Shown: positions 1 to 9,068, counted from the stretch's first letter. The stretch is 64,000 nt of DNA from Chitinolyticbacter albus (GCF_024437655.1 NZ_JANBVF010000030.1:1-64000); one strand, 5' to 3'. Translations and numbers: made by a program. Notes: generated by a model from the letters alone, not told the origin.

Positions 1-398
1 GTCGTGTGGAGCGGTGCTGTTGCGGGCAGGCCAGGTCCACAACGCTTCCAGCAAAGGCTATACACGCGCCAGAATATTCGGTTAGCCGGGCCTGTCGTCC
101 GCAGTGACGCGATTGTTGCTGGCGCCACCCAGGGCACGCCCAGATCCGGCGGCCGGCATCATCCGTGCCTGGGGCCTCGATCCTCAGGTGCATCGCGGCA
201 ACCTGGCCGCCCTTCCGGCAATTGCCGGGAGCTTGAATGGGTTGAGTTCAGCCGGGAGCACATGCTTAAAGGCCGTATCTGCAGACGAGGTGGGTCGAGC
301 CGCTAACCAATCTCGCGGACTGCTTCACTGGCCGTGTACCACTGCCTGTGTTATTCGCGCCTTGCCAGCGGCATGACACCGGGTTTTGCGCGCCGCGC
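1..398. other. stretch with no supportable gene
   Basis: Both strands were read. Open frames exist (for example a plus frame from 4 to 306) but their composition is Arg/Gly/Pro-rich, as expected of shadow frames in GC-rich DNA. None has a ribosome-binding site plus a recognisable protein. It could be the degraded end of a neighbouring gene lying outside the window. Confidence 0.5.
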
Positions 399-1454
399 TC
401 AATCCAGATTGGTGAACTGAGCGGCATCGGGGTGGACCGGCGCAGCGCTCGCCCAGTTGTGCTGAACCAGAGCGGGAATGACGCGCGACCACTCGTGCTC
501 GTCCAGCCGCAGCGAGCGGTACCGGCCGGTGGTTGTGCGCAGCGTGAGCAAGTTCAGCTCATACAGCGTGCCCTTCTGGTACCTGGCTTTGAGATGGGCG
601 GTGCCGGGTTCGGCGCGCCAAGATCCATCATTGGCGATCAGCTCCGTGCCGGCCAAGGTGTAGGCACGGGTGCGGCGCGGAGCCAGAATCGAGATGGCAG
701 TGAGCGGGATATACATGATCAGCCAGTACATCATGGGGCCTAACACCAACGCGCCCAGCAGATTCAGGATGCCCTGGTTTCCTTCGGCGATCACCAGGAT
801 GCCGCAGCCGATGGCCAAGCCCCAGGCCAGGCCGCACCAAGCCCAGAACCGGATCCGGCTGAATGGCTGGGCGGTGAAATGTAGCAGCGGCTCATCGTTG
901 CCTGGGACCAGATCGCGCAACAGAGTCTGGCTGCGGAAGTAGCCGATGACGGGAGCCAGCCGCTCTATTGGCGCATACATCATCAGGCTGTCAAAGCGGG
1001 CGGTATGGACCAGCAGCTGGTCGTCGCTGTCGGGAATACCCTCGCAGGCCAGCACTTCCTGCCACGGTATACAGCCGAGCGGACCAACGTGCAGCCCTTC
1101 TGCTGCGCAACGCACCTCGACCACCGCATCGAGCGCAATCACGCCCAAGCGCGGCTCCAGCCATTCATGGAGGCGAAACCAAAACGCCCAGGCGCCAACC
1201 ATGCCGGCGATTGCCAGTGCGATGCATAACAAAACAGCGATCGCGCCGGCAAGGTTGACGATGAAGCCGAGGCCGGGATGGGAATCCAGGCGCGCAGACA
1301 ACAGGATTGCAAGTATCACGCCAGGAGCCATACCCAGCATGCCAAACAGCATCAGCCACCAGAAGGCGGCCGTACCCGAATCGATCCGGCTAACCTTGAT
1401 GCGCTCGGCGAACTGTGGCGTGCTGGCTTCGGTGTTCTGTTGAGTTTGGCCCAT
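399..1454 (-). CDS. hypothetical multi-pass membrane protein
   Basis: A 351-residue protein with no family I recognise. After a polar N-terminus of about 30 residues come two hydrophobic segments (about 32-55 and 68-92). A soluble region of about 100 residues follows, then a second pair of hydrophobic segments (about 205-225 and 230-252), then a basic soluble tail of about 95 residues. The paired helices separated by soluble blocks suggest an inner-membrane protein with PH-like or sensor-like domains, but this is only an impression. It is transcribed alone. A TAGAAT -10-like hexamer lies just upstream on the minus strand (about 1480). Coding is secure from length and composition; function is unknown. 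Confidence 0.8.
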   Translation of the reverse strand: MGQTQQNTEASTPQFAERIKVSRIDSGTAAFWWLMLFGMLGMAPGVILAILLSARLDSHPGLGFIVNLAGAIAVLLCIALAIAGMVGAWAFWFRLHEWLEPRLGVIALDAVVEVRCAAEGLHVGPLGCIPWQEVLACEGIPDSDDQLLVHTARFDSLMMYAPIERLAPVIGYFRSQTLLRDLVPGNDEPLLHFTAQPFSRIRFWAWCGLAWGLAIGCGILVIAEGNQGILNLLGALVLGPMMYWLIMYIPLTAISILAPRRTRAYTLAGTELIANDGSWRAEPGTAHLKARYQKGTLYELNLLTLRTTTGRYRSLRLDEHEWSRVIPALVQHNWASAAPVHPDAAQFTNLD

Positions 1455-1800
1455 TTTTGTAAGAAATAATTAAGCAATGGTATTCTAACCCGCTGGCAAT
1501 AAGCGGACTTAACTCATGCAGCCTGAGCTGGTGCAAGCAGCGCGTCCATCGCGTATGGCGATCCGCGGTTGCGCCTGATCGACGGCGACAACGACGGTGA
1601 GGGCGACATCGGTTTCTACGCGGACAAGCGCGTCTATGTGCATGACGCGCTGTGTGTTTCTGGCAAGCCCCGATCAGGGCCAGCGGTAGGTTTCCGAAGC
1701 CGCTTTGTGCGTGCGGCAGCCCGCTGGTCGAGTGTGCAAGCGTTTGGAAAACGGCGTAAGCGATACGGTGCTACAACCCCAAGAAGATGGAGGGGCAATC
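1455..1800. other. intergenic region with a possible gene relic
   Basis: The 345 bases between divergent genes hold their promoters. A plus frame open from 1527 reads like real protein for about 45 residues (about 1542-1665, including IDGDNDGEGDIGFYADKR) and then decays into Arg-rich shadow sequence. No start codon with a ribosome-binding site supports it. It may be the relic of a lost gene; I assign no function. Confidence 0.3.
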
Positions 1801-2343
1801 ATGACGCACGCGAAACCTTGGGTCACTGTATTCCTGGGCTTGTCTTTATGCGGCCCTGCCGCGCTTGCCGCGGGCAATGGCAAGCTGGAACAGGATGCGA
1901 AAACCGCGCTCAACCGGCTCTATGCCCGCATCCCCGCCGCCAAGACGCTGGGTGCGCAGGCCAAGGCCACGCTGGTGTTCCCGGCGATCAAGAAGGCGGG
2001 TCTGGGCTTCGGCGGTCAGTATGGCGAGGGGGTCTTGTTCCGCGGCGGCAAGGTGGCCGCCCGCTACAGCACGGCCGGCGCCTCGTGGGGCCTGCAGGCT
2101 GGCGTGCAGACCTACGGCTACGCGATGTTCTTTATGACCGACGCGGCGCTGGCGGCGCTGGACAACACCCAGGGCTTCGAGGTGGGCGTGGGCCCCAGTG
2201 TGGTGGTGATGGATGAGGGCAAGGCGCGCAACCTGACCACCACCACGATCCAGGACGACGTCTACGCCTTCGTGTTCGGCCAGAAGGGCCTGATGGCTGG
2301 TGCCGGCGTGCAGGGCAACAAGATCACCCGCCTCAACAAGTAA
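1801..2343 (+). CDS. SYLF/YSC84-type lipid-binding domain protein, secreted
   Basis: A 180-residue protein. Residues 1-23 form a signal peptide (a hydrophobic run ending ALAA), so the product is periplasmic or outer-membrane associated. The rest matches the SYLF (Ysc84 actin-binding/DUF500) pattern: an N-terminal helix with AKATLVFPAIKKAGLGFGGQ, then GEGVLFRGGK and a Gly-rich beta core (ASWGLQAGVQTYGYAMFFM). It ends with the typical DVYAFVFGQKGLMAG motif. Eukaryotic members bind phosphoinositides; bacterial members are mostly uncharacterised envelope proteins. The start at 1801 is chosen because GGAGG sits about 8 bases upstream and the signal peptide begins there; the frame extends further upstream but without protein-like sequence. 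It is monocistronic, with a hairpin directly after the stop. Confidence 0.88.
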   Translation: MTHAKPWVTVFLGLSLCGPAALAAGNGKLEQDAKTALNRLYARIPAAKTLGAQAKATLVFPAIKKAGLGFGGQYGEGVLFRGGKVAARYSTAGASWGLQAGVQTYGYAMFFMTDAALAALDNTQGFEVGVGPSVVVMDEGKARNLTTTTIQDDVYAFVFGQKGLMAGAGVQGNKITRLNK

Positions 2344-2374
2344 ACACCACCGGCAAACCGCTGCCGGCGGTGTT
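2343..2374. terminator. hairpin between convergent genes
   Basis: AACACCACCGGC (2343-2354) pairs with GCCGGCGGTGTT (2363-2374) with one mismatch, right after the SYLF stop codon. A second stem, GACGGTG (2402-2408) with CACCGTC (2417-2423), follows. Neither has a long T-run, so termination is likely but not certain. Together they separate two convergent transcripts. Confidence 0.55.
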
Positions 2375-2451
2375 GCGCTTACCTGCTGCGCGCAGTGTTC
2401 CGACGGTGTTACGCGCCACCGTCGCGCTGGCGTTGGCGAGCGGCACTCAGC

Positions 2452-3903
2452 TCAAGTGAACAACAGCGCCGGATTGAACCCCGCCTCGATCAGGCTGTTG
2501 CCACGATTGAACACGCTATTGCCGGTACTGCCGCCCGCCACCCAGTCCGCCACGCTGCCCAGCACATGCTCAATGCCGGTCTGGCCGAGGATGTCGTCGT
2601 TGACGCTACGACCGAACAGCGCGAGCTCCCGTTCGGGGAAGGGCGTGCCGTAGACGCCGCCGCGCACGCCGCCGCCGATCACCAGCACCGCGTTGCCGCG
2701 ACCATGATCGGTGCCGGCATCGCCGTTGGCAGCGAGCTGGCGGCCGAATTCGCCGTAGATCACGATGGTCAGGTTGTCGCGCGCAGCCTGGTCCATTTGT
2801 TGCCAGATCAGGTCCAGCCCCTTGCCGCTGGCGAACAGGTCGGACAGGCTGCTTTCGATGTTCTCGCGTTGCGCCTTGTGGGTATCCCAGCCACCGTAGT
2901 CCATCGACAGCACGGGAGCATTGATGACGTCCGACAGCGCCAGCACGTCGTGCAGATTGCGCGCCTGCATGCCCCAATAGCGGCTCTTCCATGGCAGACC
3001 GTCGGTGTAGAGCGCGCGGATTCCCGCTGGCACCTCGACCAGCGCGCCGCTGGCGCTGGTTTCGCCAGTACCGAGCCGGGCGGTAACGCGCGCGCCCAGA
3101 TCGCGCAGCACTTTTTCATGGTTGGCGAGACGGGCCAGCGCCGGGTCGCTGAAGCGCCTGGACTGGTAGTACGCCTTGAGGCTGCGCGACAGCGCCTTGT
3201 CGCTGGACGCCACCTGCCAGGCCGGGCCGCCTGGCGTGTACGGTTTTTCCGACAGCGCCAGCTTGCGCGAATTGGCGATGCCGATCACCACTTCGGAGGT
3301 GGCGCGCCCACCGGCGCCGGGGCCCAGGCACATGGGGCGTGGCGAGCTGGTGAGCGCGGCGACGCGGGCGTTGCCGCCCAGTGCCGCGGCAAGCCGTCCG
3401 CCCCAACCGGGCTTGTGGTTGTCGATGGGGCCGGAACTGCGATCGCCGTGATCCATCACCAAGAGCGAATGCGCATGATCGCGCGAAACGGCGCCGACCA
3501 CGTTGTGCACGATGGCGAGCTCGCCTGCATCCCAGCGTTCCTTCAGCCAGCCGCAGCTTGCGAGGATGCCGAGACCTGCCGGGGTCGCGGTGCCAGGCCG
3601 ATTCAGCGAGGTATAGGCGCTGGAATAGCGCTGGAAGTAGCCGTCGCGGTTGCGTTGGGCCGCTTCGATGCCCTGGCTCGCCGCGCGCGCCGCCCACCAG
3701 CGAAACGCATAGCTGTCGGCCGTTTCGTTGGCGGCAATGGCGGGCGGGAACAGGTGGCGGAAATCGGGCCCGCCGGCCAGCGTGATCGACAACACGCTGC
3801 GGCGGTTGAGGCTGACCGCAGCGGCGGCCTCGGGGATCAGGCCGGGGAAGGCGGAGGCGCCACCAGCGAGCAGGCTCAGGCGCAGAAAATCTCGGCGTTG
3901 CAT
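2452..3903 (-). CDS. DUF1501 domain protein with Tat-type signal
   Basis: A 483-residue protein. It starts MQRRDFLRLSLLAGG, a twin-arginine-like signal (RRDFL then a hydrophobic stretch ending AAAA), so export by Tat is expected. The body fits DUF1501, an alkaline-phosphatase-superfamily-like group of exported proteins: LVMDHGDRSS near residue 150 and, near the C-terminus, VIYGEFGRQ, a GTDHGRGNAVLVIGGGVRGG metal-site-like motif and a GSVADWV tail. The start at 3903 is preferred over the longer open frame to 4275, because the upstream part overlaps the DUF1800 gene and reads as shadow sequence, whereas the Tat motif begins exactly here. It lies 10 bases downstream of the DUF1800 gene, forming a two-gene operon. 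The function of this widespread pair is not established. Confidence 0.9.
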   Translation of the reverse strand: MQRRDFLRLSLLAGGASAFPGLIPEAAAAVSLNRRSVLSITLAGGPDFRHLFPPAIAANETADSYAFRWWAARAASQGIEAAQRNRDGYFQRYSSAYTSLNRPGTATPAGLGILASCGWLKERWDAGELAIVHNVVGAVSRDHAHSLLVMDHGDRSSGPIDNHKPGWGGRLAAALGGNARVAALTSSPRPMCLGPGAGGRATSEVVIGIANSRKLALSEKPYTPGGPAWQVASSDKALSRSLKAYYQSRRFSDPALARLANHEKVLRDLGARVTARLGTGETSASGALVEVPAGIRALYTDGLPWKSRYWGMQARNLHDVLALSDVINAPVLSMDYGGWDTHKAQRENIESSLSDLFASGKGLDLIWQQMDQAARDNLTIVIYGEFGRQLAANGDAGTDHGRGNAVLVIGGGVRGGVYGTPFPERELALFGRSVNDDILGQTGIEHVLGSVADWVAGGSTGNSVFNRGNSLIEAGFNPALLFT

Positions 3904-3913
3904 CTCGATATCC

Positions 3914-5812
3914 TTATTCGCCGCGCAACAGCTGCGCTTGCGGCAATGCAGTGAGGAAGGCGACGGCGTAGGCGACGCGGCGGTTGGCGTTCTTGCGGAT
4001 TTCGCTATCGCTACTGGCCAGCGCCACCGCGTCGTCGGCAAGCTCAGCCAGGCAGCGTGTGCCTGGCGCATTGGGGGCGAAATCGGCGTCGCCGAACACG
4101 TAATCCGGGTTGGTGCCGGCGGCGCCATTGCCGGTGCAATAGAAGCCGGCATCGCGTCCGGTGGCGAGCAGGCTGTAGGTGTAGAGGCGTTCGTAGTCGC
4201 CAAAATCGGCAAGGCTGTTGCCGGTGAAACGCTGCCACAGCCAGGCGGCAACCCGGTCGGTACGCCAGCTGCCATCGGCTTCGCGTGGCGCCAGCGCTCC
4301 CCAGTTCTTCTCCCAGCCGGACGCCTGCTCGGTCAGATTGGCGTCGCCTATGCTGTCGACACGCGCTACCCGCCACAGGCTGTCGACGCTGCGGTTGTAG
4401 ACGGTCTTGAACAGCTCGGCCGAGAGTGACGCCTCTTCGCTCGTCTGGTGGCCGAACACGTTGTGCGTGGGGCTGAACGTGGTAAAGCCTTCGTCCCAAG
4501 TGATGAGGGCGATCGGCGAATACCAGCTGGTGAACTCGCTTTCGGTGCGATTGAGTGCAAAGCGGTTCAGGAAAATGAGGTTGCGCTCCAGCGGTGTCAG
4601 GTATTTGACGCGGCTACTGTGGTGGAACTGGCGCGAGATCGCGTAGGTCTGCAGGAAGGCCAGCAGATCCTTGGACTGGCCCTGCTGCTGCCAGTAGCTG
4701 CGCAGCTGCGCCATGTCCGCCTCGCCGAGGTAGTCGTTGGCCAGGCCCTGGATGATCTTCACCGGCAGGTTGGCTTCCGATTCGGGGTGGCGGATCGCCA
4801 CTTCGGCGAGCGCGAAGATCTTGTCGCGCGCGGTGGCGCCGGCGATCTGGCTATGCAGGATTTCCAGCGCCGCCGCATGATGCTTGGCAGTGCCGAAGGT
4901 GAGTTCCTCCGCATTCTGCGGCTGCTCGGTCATGTCGGTCAGCATGCGTGCCGTGTTCTTGACCGTGACCACTTCGTGGTAACTGTCCTCGCCCGCCGCG
5001 CGCGGGGTGGCGTCTTCCGGGCGCGTGGTGCCCAGGATGCCGAAGAACAGCTGGTGGAACTCGCGGGCAAAATCCTCGTTGCCGCGGAAAACGCGGGAGG
5101 TGTTGTTGAACTCGTTGCGGTTGTGGCCGTACTGCCGCGCGATCGCGGCCGACATTGCCGCGCGAGCCAGCACGCGGGAATACGATTCCCCGTTCGCCAG
5201 CGCGTTCAGCAACGTATCGTAGTAGCGCACGATCTGGCCCTGCTCCACGCCCGCGCCCTGGTTCACCGCCAGGTGGTAATTCGTTTCCCAGAACAGCACG
5301 CGATGCAGGAAGGGATTGAGCCCCTGCGTGATGCCAGCCTGCAGGCCGGTGCGCTGCAAGCCACCCCAGTCGTTGAGGTAATCGAACGATGCGCGATTGG
5401 AACTGGGCATCGGGCTGCTGCCGCCGCTCCAGTAGCGCGACAGTCCCGCCAGCGTGCCACCGGAGGCACGCAAGGGATCGGCCTCACCGCGACCCGGAGA
5501 GAGCTTGGGGTTGAACGGGGCAAAGGTCAGCATTTCCACGATGGCAGCCTGCGGCGCCATCTGCGTCCAGGCCTGGATCTGAGCGTCGCTCGCCTGCCCG
5601 CCGTAGGCAAAGGTATGCAGCACATTGCGTACCGCCGTTTCATCCCACTCTGCTTGCGACACCGGCGGCAACACGCTGCTCACCGGCAGCGGAACCGGCG
5701 TGGGTAAAGGTGTGGGTGCTGCCGTGTCGCTACCCGAGTCCCCGCCGCCGCCGCCACAGGCGGCAAGCAGCAGCGCCAGCACCGTGCTGGCCAGGACTGC
5801 TTTGCAATTCAT
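3914..5812 (-). CDS. DUF1800 domain lipoprotein
   Basis: A 632-residue protein. It begins with a lipoprotein signal (LLLAAC lipobox, mature Cys about residue 19) followed by a Gly/Ser/Pro linker, so it is an exported lipoprotein. The remainder has DUF1800 features: an N-terminal helical region with VRNVLHTFAYGGQASDAQI, a central WWS-like region with LFWETNYHL, and the EFHQLFFGILGTT and TARMLTDMT segments. DUF1800 and DUF1501 genes are nearly always adjacent in Proteobacteria and Planctomycetes, as here. GGGAG lies just upstream of the ATG, supporting the start. A role in processing or exporting surface material is often suggested from context but is not demonstrated. Confidence 0.9.
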   Translation of the reverse strand: MNCKAVLASTVLALLLAACGGGGGDSGSDTAAPTPLPTPVPLPVSSVLPPVSQAEWDETAVRNVLHTFAYGGQASDAQIQAWTQMAPQAAIVEMLTFAPFNPKLSPGRGEADPLRASGGTLAGLSRYWSGGSSPMPSSNRASFDYLNDWGGLQRTGLQAGITQGLNPFLHRVLFWETNYHLAVNQGAGVEQGQIVRYYDTLLNALANGESYSRVLARAAMSAAIARQYGHNRNEFNNTSRVFRGNEDFAREFHQLFFGILGTTRPEDATPRAAGEDSYHEVVTVKNTARMLTDMTEQPQNAEELTFGTAKHHAAALEILHSQIAGATARDKIFALAEVAIRHPESEANLPVKIIQGLANDYLGEADMAQLRSYWQQQGQSKDLLAFLQTYAISRQFHHSSRVKYLTPLERNLIFLNRFALNRTESEFTSWYSPIALITWDEGFTTFSPTHNVFGHQTSEEASLSAELFKTVYNRSVDSLWRVARVDSIGDANLTEQASGWEKNWGALAPREADGSWRTDRVAAWLWQRFTGNSLADFGDYERLYTYSLLATGRDAGFYCTGNGAAGTNPDYVFGDADFAPNAPGTRCLAELADDAVALASSDSEIRKNANRRVAYAVAFLTALPQAQLLRGE

Positions 5813-6265
5813 GTTTTTCTCCCTGAGCGTGCCGTTGGCACATCACGCATATCAGCGTCTCATGAAGTACAGGGAGAACCGCTCGCCGGGCATCCGTGCT
5901 TTGCGTACGGCGGGCGGCATGGACAGACGGAGGGACAAAAACGAAGCCCCGGCGGCGTGTCGCAACGGGGCTTGCCGTTCAATACGTTGGCAAAGTGTTG
6001 CCGGCATCACCCTGCACATCCGACCCGGCGTGGCTGGCGGGATCGGATTTCGACCGAAGCAGGGTTCGATCTGCACCGACGCGGCAAACGGGGGGCGTGT
6101 ACATGTTGCGCAATCCCGGATACATCGCCTGGCCTGCTTCTGGCGGTAAAACGCCGGGCGGAGCTACCCGGGCTTGCCGCACCGAGGCGGCGCCGGGCAT
6201 GCTGGGCCAATAGAACAGAAAAGGCGCTACGGCACCAAGCCGGCAGCGTCGGCGGGGGAGTGGGG
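5813..6265. other. intergenic region between divergent genes
   Basis: The 453 bases upstream of both the DUF1800 gene and the AraC-type gene contain no convincing coding sequence. One long-loop hairpin is visible, AGCCCCG (about 5945) pairing with CGGGGCT (about 5965). Read on the minus strand it is followed by TTCGTTTTT, so it could terminate minus-strand transcription coming from the right. The promoters of the two flanking genes must lie here, but I cannot place them confidently. Confidence 0.45.
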
Positions 6266-7186
6266 ATGGAGTCGTTGGACGATGCTTTTCCATGGGTGCC
6301 GGACCGGTTGGCCCGGGTGTTCGATCATATCGACAACGAGCTTGCGTCGCCGATGGACCTGGCCTCGCTCGCCCGGCTCGCCTGCTATTCGCCGCACCAC
6401 TTCGAGCGGGTGTTCGGCAGCTATACCGATGCCTCGCCGATCGACTATCTCCGTCGTCGCCGGATGCAGCATGCCGCAAGCCGTTTGCGCCATGAAGCGT
6501 TGCCGGTGGGAGAGCTGGGGCTCGATAGCGGTTATTCGGGCTACCACGCCTTTGCCAAGGCCTTCCTGCGCACCTTCGGCATGACGGCGGGCGAATGGCG
6601 GCACGAAGCCGGCTGGCGGGCCCACATGCAGCACACCATCGGCCGCAACGGCATGGCCATGCCGGCGGCGTTGGATTTCCATCGCCATGGCATCGTGACG
6701 CGCGAGCCGGAAGGCGTCGCCCTGCAGGTTGCCGCGCAAACGGAGGTGGTCGAACTGCCTGCCATTGCAGTGATCAGCCGGCGCGTGATCGGAGCATGGA
6801 AGGATTCCGCGATGACCATCGCCATGGCCAACTTCATGCGGGATGTGCCACCACTGTGGTCTGGTGGCGCCGTGCCGCGTTACATCGGACTGTTCCACGG
6901 CGATCCGGGGCTCGCGCAACGCAACGACATCGTGTTCGAAGCCTGTATGACACCGCCCGATCGGGTGATACCGGGGCACCGCAAGCTGGTGCCCGGTGGC
7001 TTCTATGCCCGGTTCCGTTATGACAGCGGCCATCCACTGTTCCAGCGCCTGTACGAAAACTGGCTGGACACGCAGCAGCTCTGGCAGTTCGACAGTCTCC
7101 GTCCACACCTGCGCTGCTACCCGGCGGCGGGCGAGATGGGCTGGATTGCCATGCCGGTGAAGCCCACCCCCATGACCCGGCGCTAG
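6266..7186 (+). CDS. AraC-family regulator with GyrI-like ligand domain
   Basis: A 306-residue protein. Residues about 1-110 form an AraC/XylS double helix-turn-helix (LARLACYSPHHFERVFGSYTDASPIDYLRRRRM, then GLDSGYSGYHAFAKAFLRTFGMTAGEWR). Residues about 155-300 form a GyrI-like (AraC effector-binding) domain (VVELPAIAVISRRVIG ... GGFYARFRYDSG ... CYPAAGEMGWIAMPV). This DNA-binding-then-GyrI order is that of SbmC/Rob-like regulators that sense small hydrophobic molecules. The start at 6266 has a GGGGGAG ribosome-binding site; the open frame upstream is not protein-like. Its target is unknown: no same-strand partner gene follows. The gene stands alone and is followed by a terminator at 7317. 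Confidence 0.9.
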   Translation: MESLDDAFPWVPDRLARVFDHIDNELASPMDLASLARLACYSPHHFERVFGSYTDASPIDYLRRRRMQHAASRLRHEALPVGELGLDSGYSGYHAFAKAFLRTFGMTAGEWRHEAGWRAHMQHTIGRNGMAMPAALDFHRHGIVTREPEGVALQVAAQTEVVELPAIAVISRRVIGAWKDSAMTIAMANFMRDVPPLWSGGAVPRYIGLFHGDPGLAQRNDIVFEACMTPPDRVIPGHRKLVPGGFYARFRYDSGHPLFQRLYENWLDTQQLWQFDSLRPHLRCYPAAGEMGWIAMPVKPTPMTRR

Positions 7187-7314
7187 GCGCGGGGCCCTCT
7201 TGGCGCATGTGTTTGGCGGGCCTGATTGCATCGGGAGCGCAATCGCGGATACAGGGTTCAGCTGCGCCATCTCGTCTAATCTAGGCGCGCCAGCCTTCCA
7301 TTAGCTGTTGCAGT

Positions 7315-7338
7315 AAAAAATCGCCAGAAGGCGATTTT
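7315..7338. terminator. bidirectional intrinsic terminator
   Basis: AAAATCGCC (7317-7325), loop AGAA, GGCGATTTT (7330-7338). A run of six A on the left becomes a U-run for the minus-strand gene at 7382-7762, and TTTT on the right serves the AraC-type gene. Confidence 0.8.
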
Positions 7339-7381
7339 GAGGAAGCAGTCGTGAAAAGCGGGTTGTCAGGGCTAAATTGGT

Positions 7382-7762
7382 CTAAGCCAGAAAATGTAAG
7401 AATTTCTCTATCACTAGAATGATAACCGCTGCTTTTGCTAGAGCGGCGAAGATGGTGGAGTTGGTGTTAGATGCGCACTTGAATACAAAAGCAACCGAGA
7501 GTGCAGCATGCAGAAAAATCATGATTGAAAGTGGAAGCAGCAATAAAAGGTAGAAAGATCGATATGTTTCCCACTGCGGGGTAGAGGATAAATGCTGAGC
7601 TAGGGCAAAGTAGCCGGCACTCAGGGCTTTGACCCAAATGTATCCAAGTACAACAAAGCCCCACCATACCACCCAAAGTGGTGCTTTTCCGCGAAGTGCA
7701 CTAGTAAAAAAATGTAGCATTTTCTTAATAAACCCCCGATTGATTGCAGTTTTGAGCCTCAT
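7382..7762 (-). CDS. small hypothetical membrane protein
   Basis: A 126-residue protein of unknown family. After a basic N-terminus there are three likely transmembrane segments (about 29-50, 70-92 and 100-122). The base composition is visibly more AT-rich than the surrounding genes. It lies next to an IS relic and another orphan gene, which suggests horizontally acquired DNA. It ends at a strong terminator (7315-7338). Coding is moderately supported by the hydrophobic pattern and the terminator; no function can be proposed. Confidence 0.55.
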   Translation of the reverse strand: MRLKTAINRGFIKKMLHFFTSALRGKAPLWVVWWGFVVLGYIWVKALSAGYFALAQHLSSTPQWETYRSFYLLLLLPLSIMIFLHAALSVAFVFKCASNTNSTIFAALAKAAVIILVIEKFLHFLA

Positions 7763-7882
7763 CCTCCAAGCCAGTCGTTTCTAGCCGATTCCGACGTCTT
7801 TTTTTTCGCCCCTGTCGCCGCATTCCGAGAGCCTATGGACCCCGATCGCCCGGTTTCTGGCGCTGCGGACTGATTTCGCTCG

Positions 7883-8011
7883 TCAACCCATCAGTGCTCG
7901 CCTCGCCAGGTAACGATTGATCAAGCCGATCAGCGAGAACACCTGCGCGGCATTCTTCACGAGCCCTTTGTAGCGCACCTTGGTGTAGCCAAACTCGCGC
8001 TTGATCACGCG
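7883..8011 (-). pseudogene. C-terminal relic of an IS5-type transposase
   Basis: Reading the minus strand from 8011 to 7883 gives 42 residues beginning RVIKREFGYTKVRYKGL and ending in a natural stop. This is the hallmark C-terminus of IS5-family transposases (the YREK/E-region tail, V-I-K-R-x-F-G-Y-x-K-V-R-Y-x-G-L). The upstream part of the transposase, including the other catalytic Asp residues, is missing: the match ends abruptly at 8011, a few bases from the stop codon of the next gene (8027). It is therefore an immobile fragment marking an old insertion and deletion. Confidence 0.85.
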
Positions 8012-8026
8012 AACCCCAACACCTGG

Positions 8027-8518
8027 CTACTGGAGCGACTTGGTATTTAGCCATTTTGTAACGTCCTTACCAAGCGTATTAACGCAATGATAGAGAACTT
8101 CACAAGACCCTTTAAGTCCCCCCATGAACCCACCGCGAGAATCGCGGGTTCCAGTATAAGTATCTACTACGTTGCCGTCTCTATACAGGGTTGCAGCAAT
8201 GGCAACGGATTTGTGGTGGCCAATAAGCGCATTGCCTGAACTCATGGCGTTCAGTATCTCAAGCTTGACGGAGGTGCCAGAGGTTTGCGTTTCAACCTTG
8301 TCGCTCAAGGTAACCTGCCACCCAGAATTTTCCAGGAATTTTTTCGTAGACTGCGAAAAATTACTTCCCAAGTCGACGCACTCGAGTTTTATTTTGTCAG
8401 GTATTATCACGGCGTCACGAAAATCTGCCTTGGACGTTACTGAAACATCGTTTCCACTTGCAATTGCACTAACATTGATTGCCAGTACGATTGGCGCCAG
8501 TTTGTTCACGATCTTCAT
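8027..8518 (-). CDS. hypothetical secreted protein (DUF4410-like pattern)
   Basis: A 163-residue protein. Residues 1-22 look like a signal peptide, implying a periplasmic location, and GGGAAG lies 8 bases before the ATG. The mature part resembles the loose DUF4410 pattern: an early FLENSGWQVTLSD segment, a strand-rich middle (KSVAIAATLYRDGNVVDTYTGT), a Gly-rich turn (SRGGFMGGLKG) and a C-terminal amphipathic helix (LGKDVTKWL). The family match is by eye and weak. Base composition is AT-richer than the chromosome around it. The coding end lies 16 bases from the IS5 relic, so the original C-terminus may have been altered by the insertion. Confidence 0.6.
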   Translation of the reverse strand: MKIVNKLAPIVLAINVSAIASGNDVSVTSKADFRDAVIIPDKIKLECVDLGSNFSQSTKKFLENSGWQVTLSDKVETQTSGTSVKLEILNAMSSGNALIGHHKSVAIAATLYRDGNVVDTYTGTRDSRGGFMGGLKGSCEVLYHCVNTLGKDVTKWLNTKSLQ

Positions 8519-9068
8519 GAATGTTACTTCCCGTTATGCGCGTTTAAAGCTGATTTAAAATAGGCACCCTAAAGGCAGATTTGTGTGTTTAGGATGTGCT
8601 TGCCCGAATACCACAAACCGAAAAACTCGCAAGCACTGGCTTTACCTGTCGGTGGCGGACTTAGTTGTTGGGTTCCGCTTGCTTGGCTGGCCTTTCTAGC
8701 AGCGATAGGCGAGCGCCGTCCATCCAGCGTGAACGGTCGGTCGCATGCTCGCAACAGTTTCGGCCGGCCGAGTTTGCGAAGAGTGCGCCGAGGCTGTTGC
8801 GGGTGGAGGTCACGCGGCTACGTCCTGGGCGATATGGGGCATCGCTGGTTTTGCTACAACCCAGCCGAATTACAGGCACGGCGGTGCGGCGAGCGCTCGC
8901 GGCGGGCCGATTTGGCGGTGGAAATGTTGTAGCCGGCGCCCATTACAACCATTTACATCAACTGGAGCAAAGACCGCTGTCGATCTGGCGTGTACATTTC
9001 GCGTCCCCCATCGTGCCGGTAGGCGTGGCGGGTTACTTATTGATTTGTGCGAAACAAGGATCGACTCG
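8519..9068. other. 550-base stretch without a reliable gene
   Basis: Several open frames cross this region on both strands but none has a signal peptide, domain motif or good ribosome-binding site. The predicted peptides are Arg/Ser/Cys-rich, as shadow frames are. It lies at the right edge of the AT-richer patch with the IS5 relic and is probably degraded accessory DNA plus the promoter of the acetyltransferase gene. Confidence 0.4.

Noticed and set aside
399-743. Plus-strand open frames covering the membrane protein gene
   Set aside because: They are antisense shadows of the minus-strand gene at 399-1454, rich in Arg and lacking any motif or ribosome-binding site.
2395-3954. A 519-codon plus-strand open frame opposite the DUF1501 gene
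   Set aside because: It is long only because GC-rich codons leave few antisense stops. The minus strand has a Tat signal and DUF1501 motifs.
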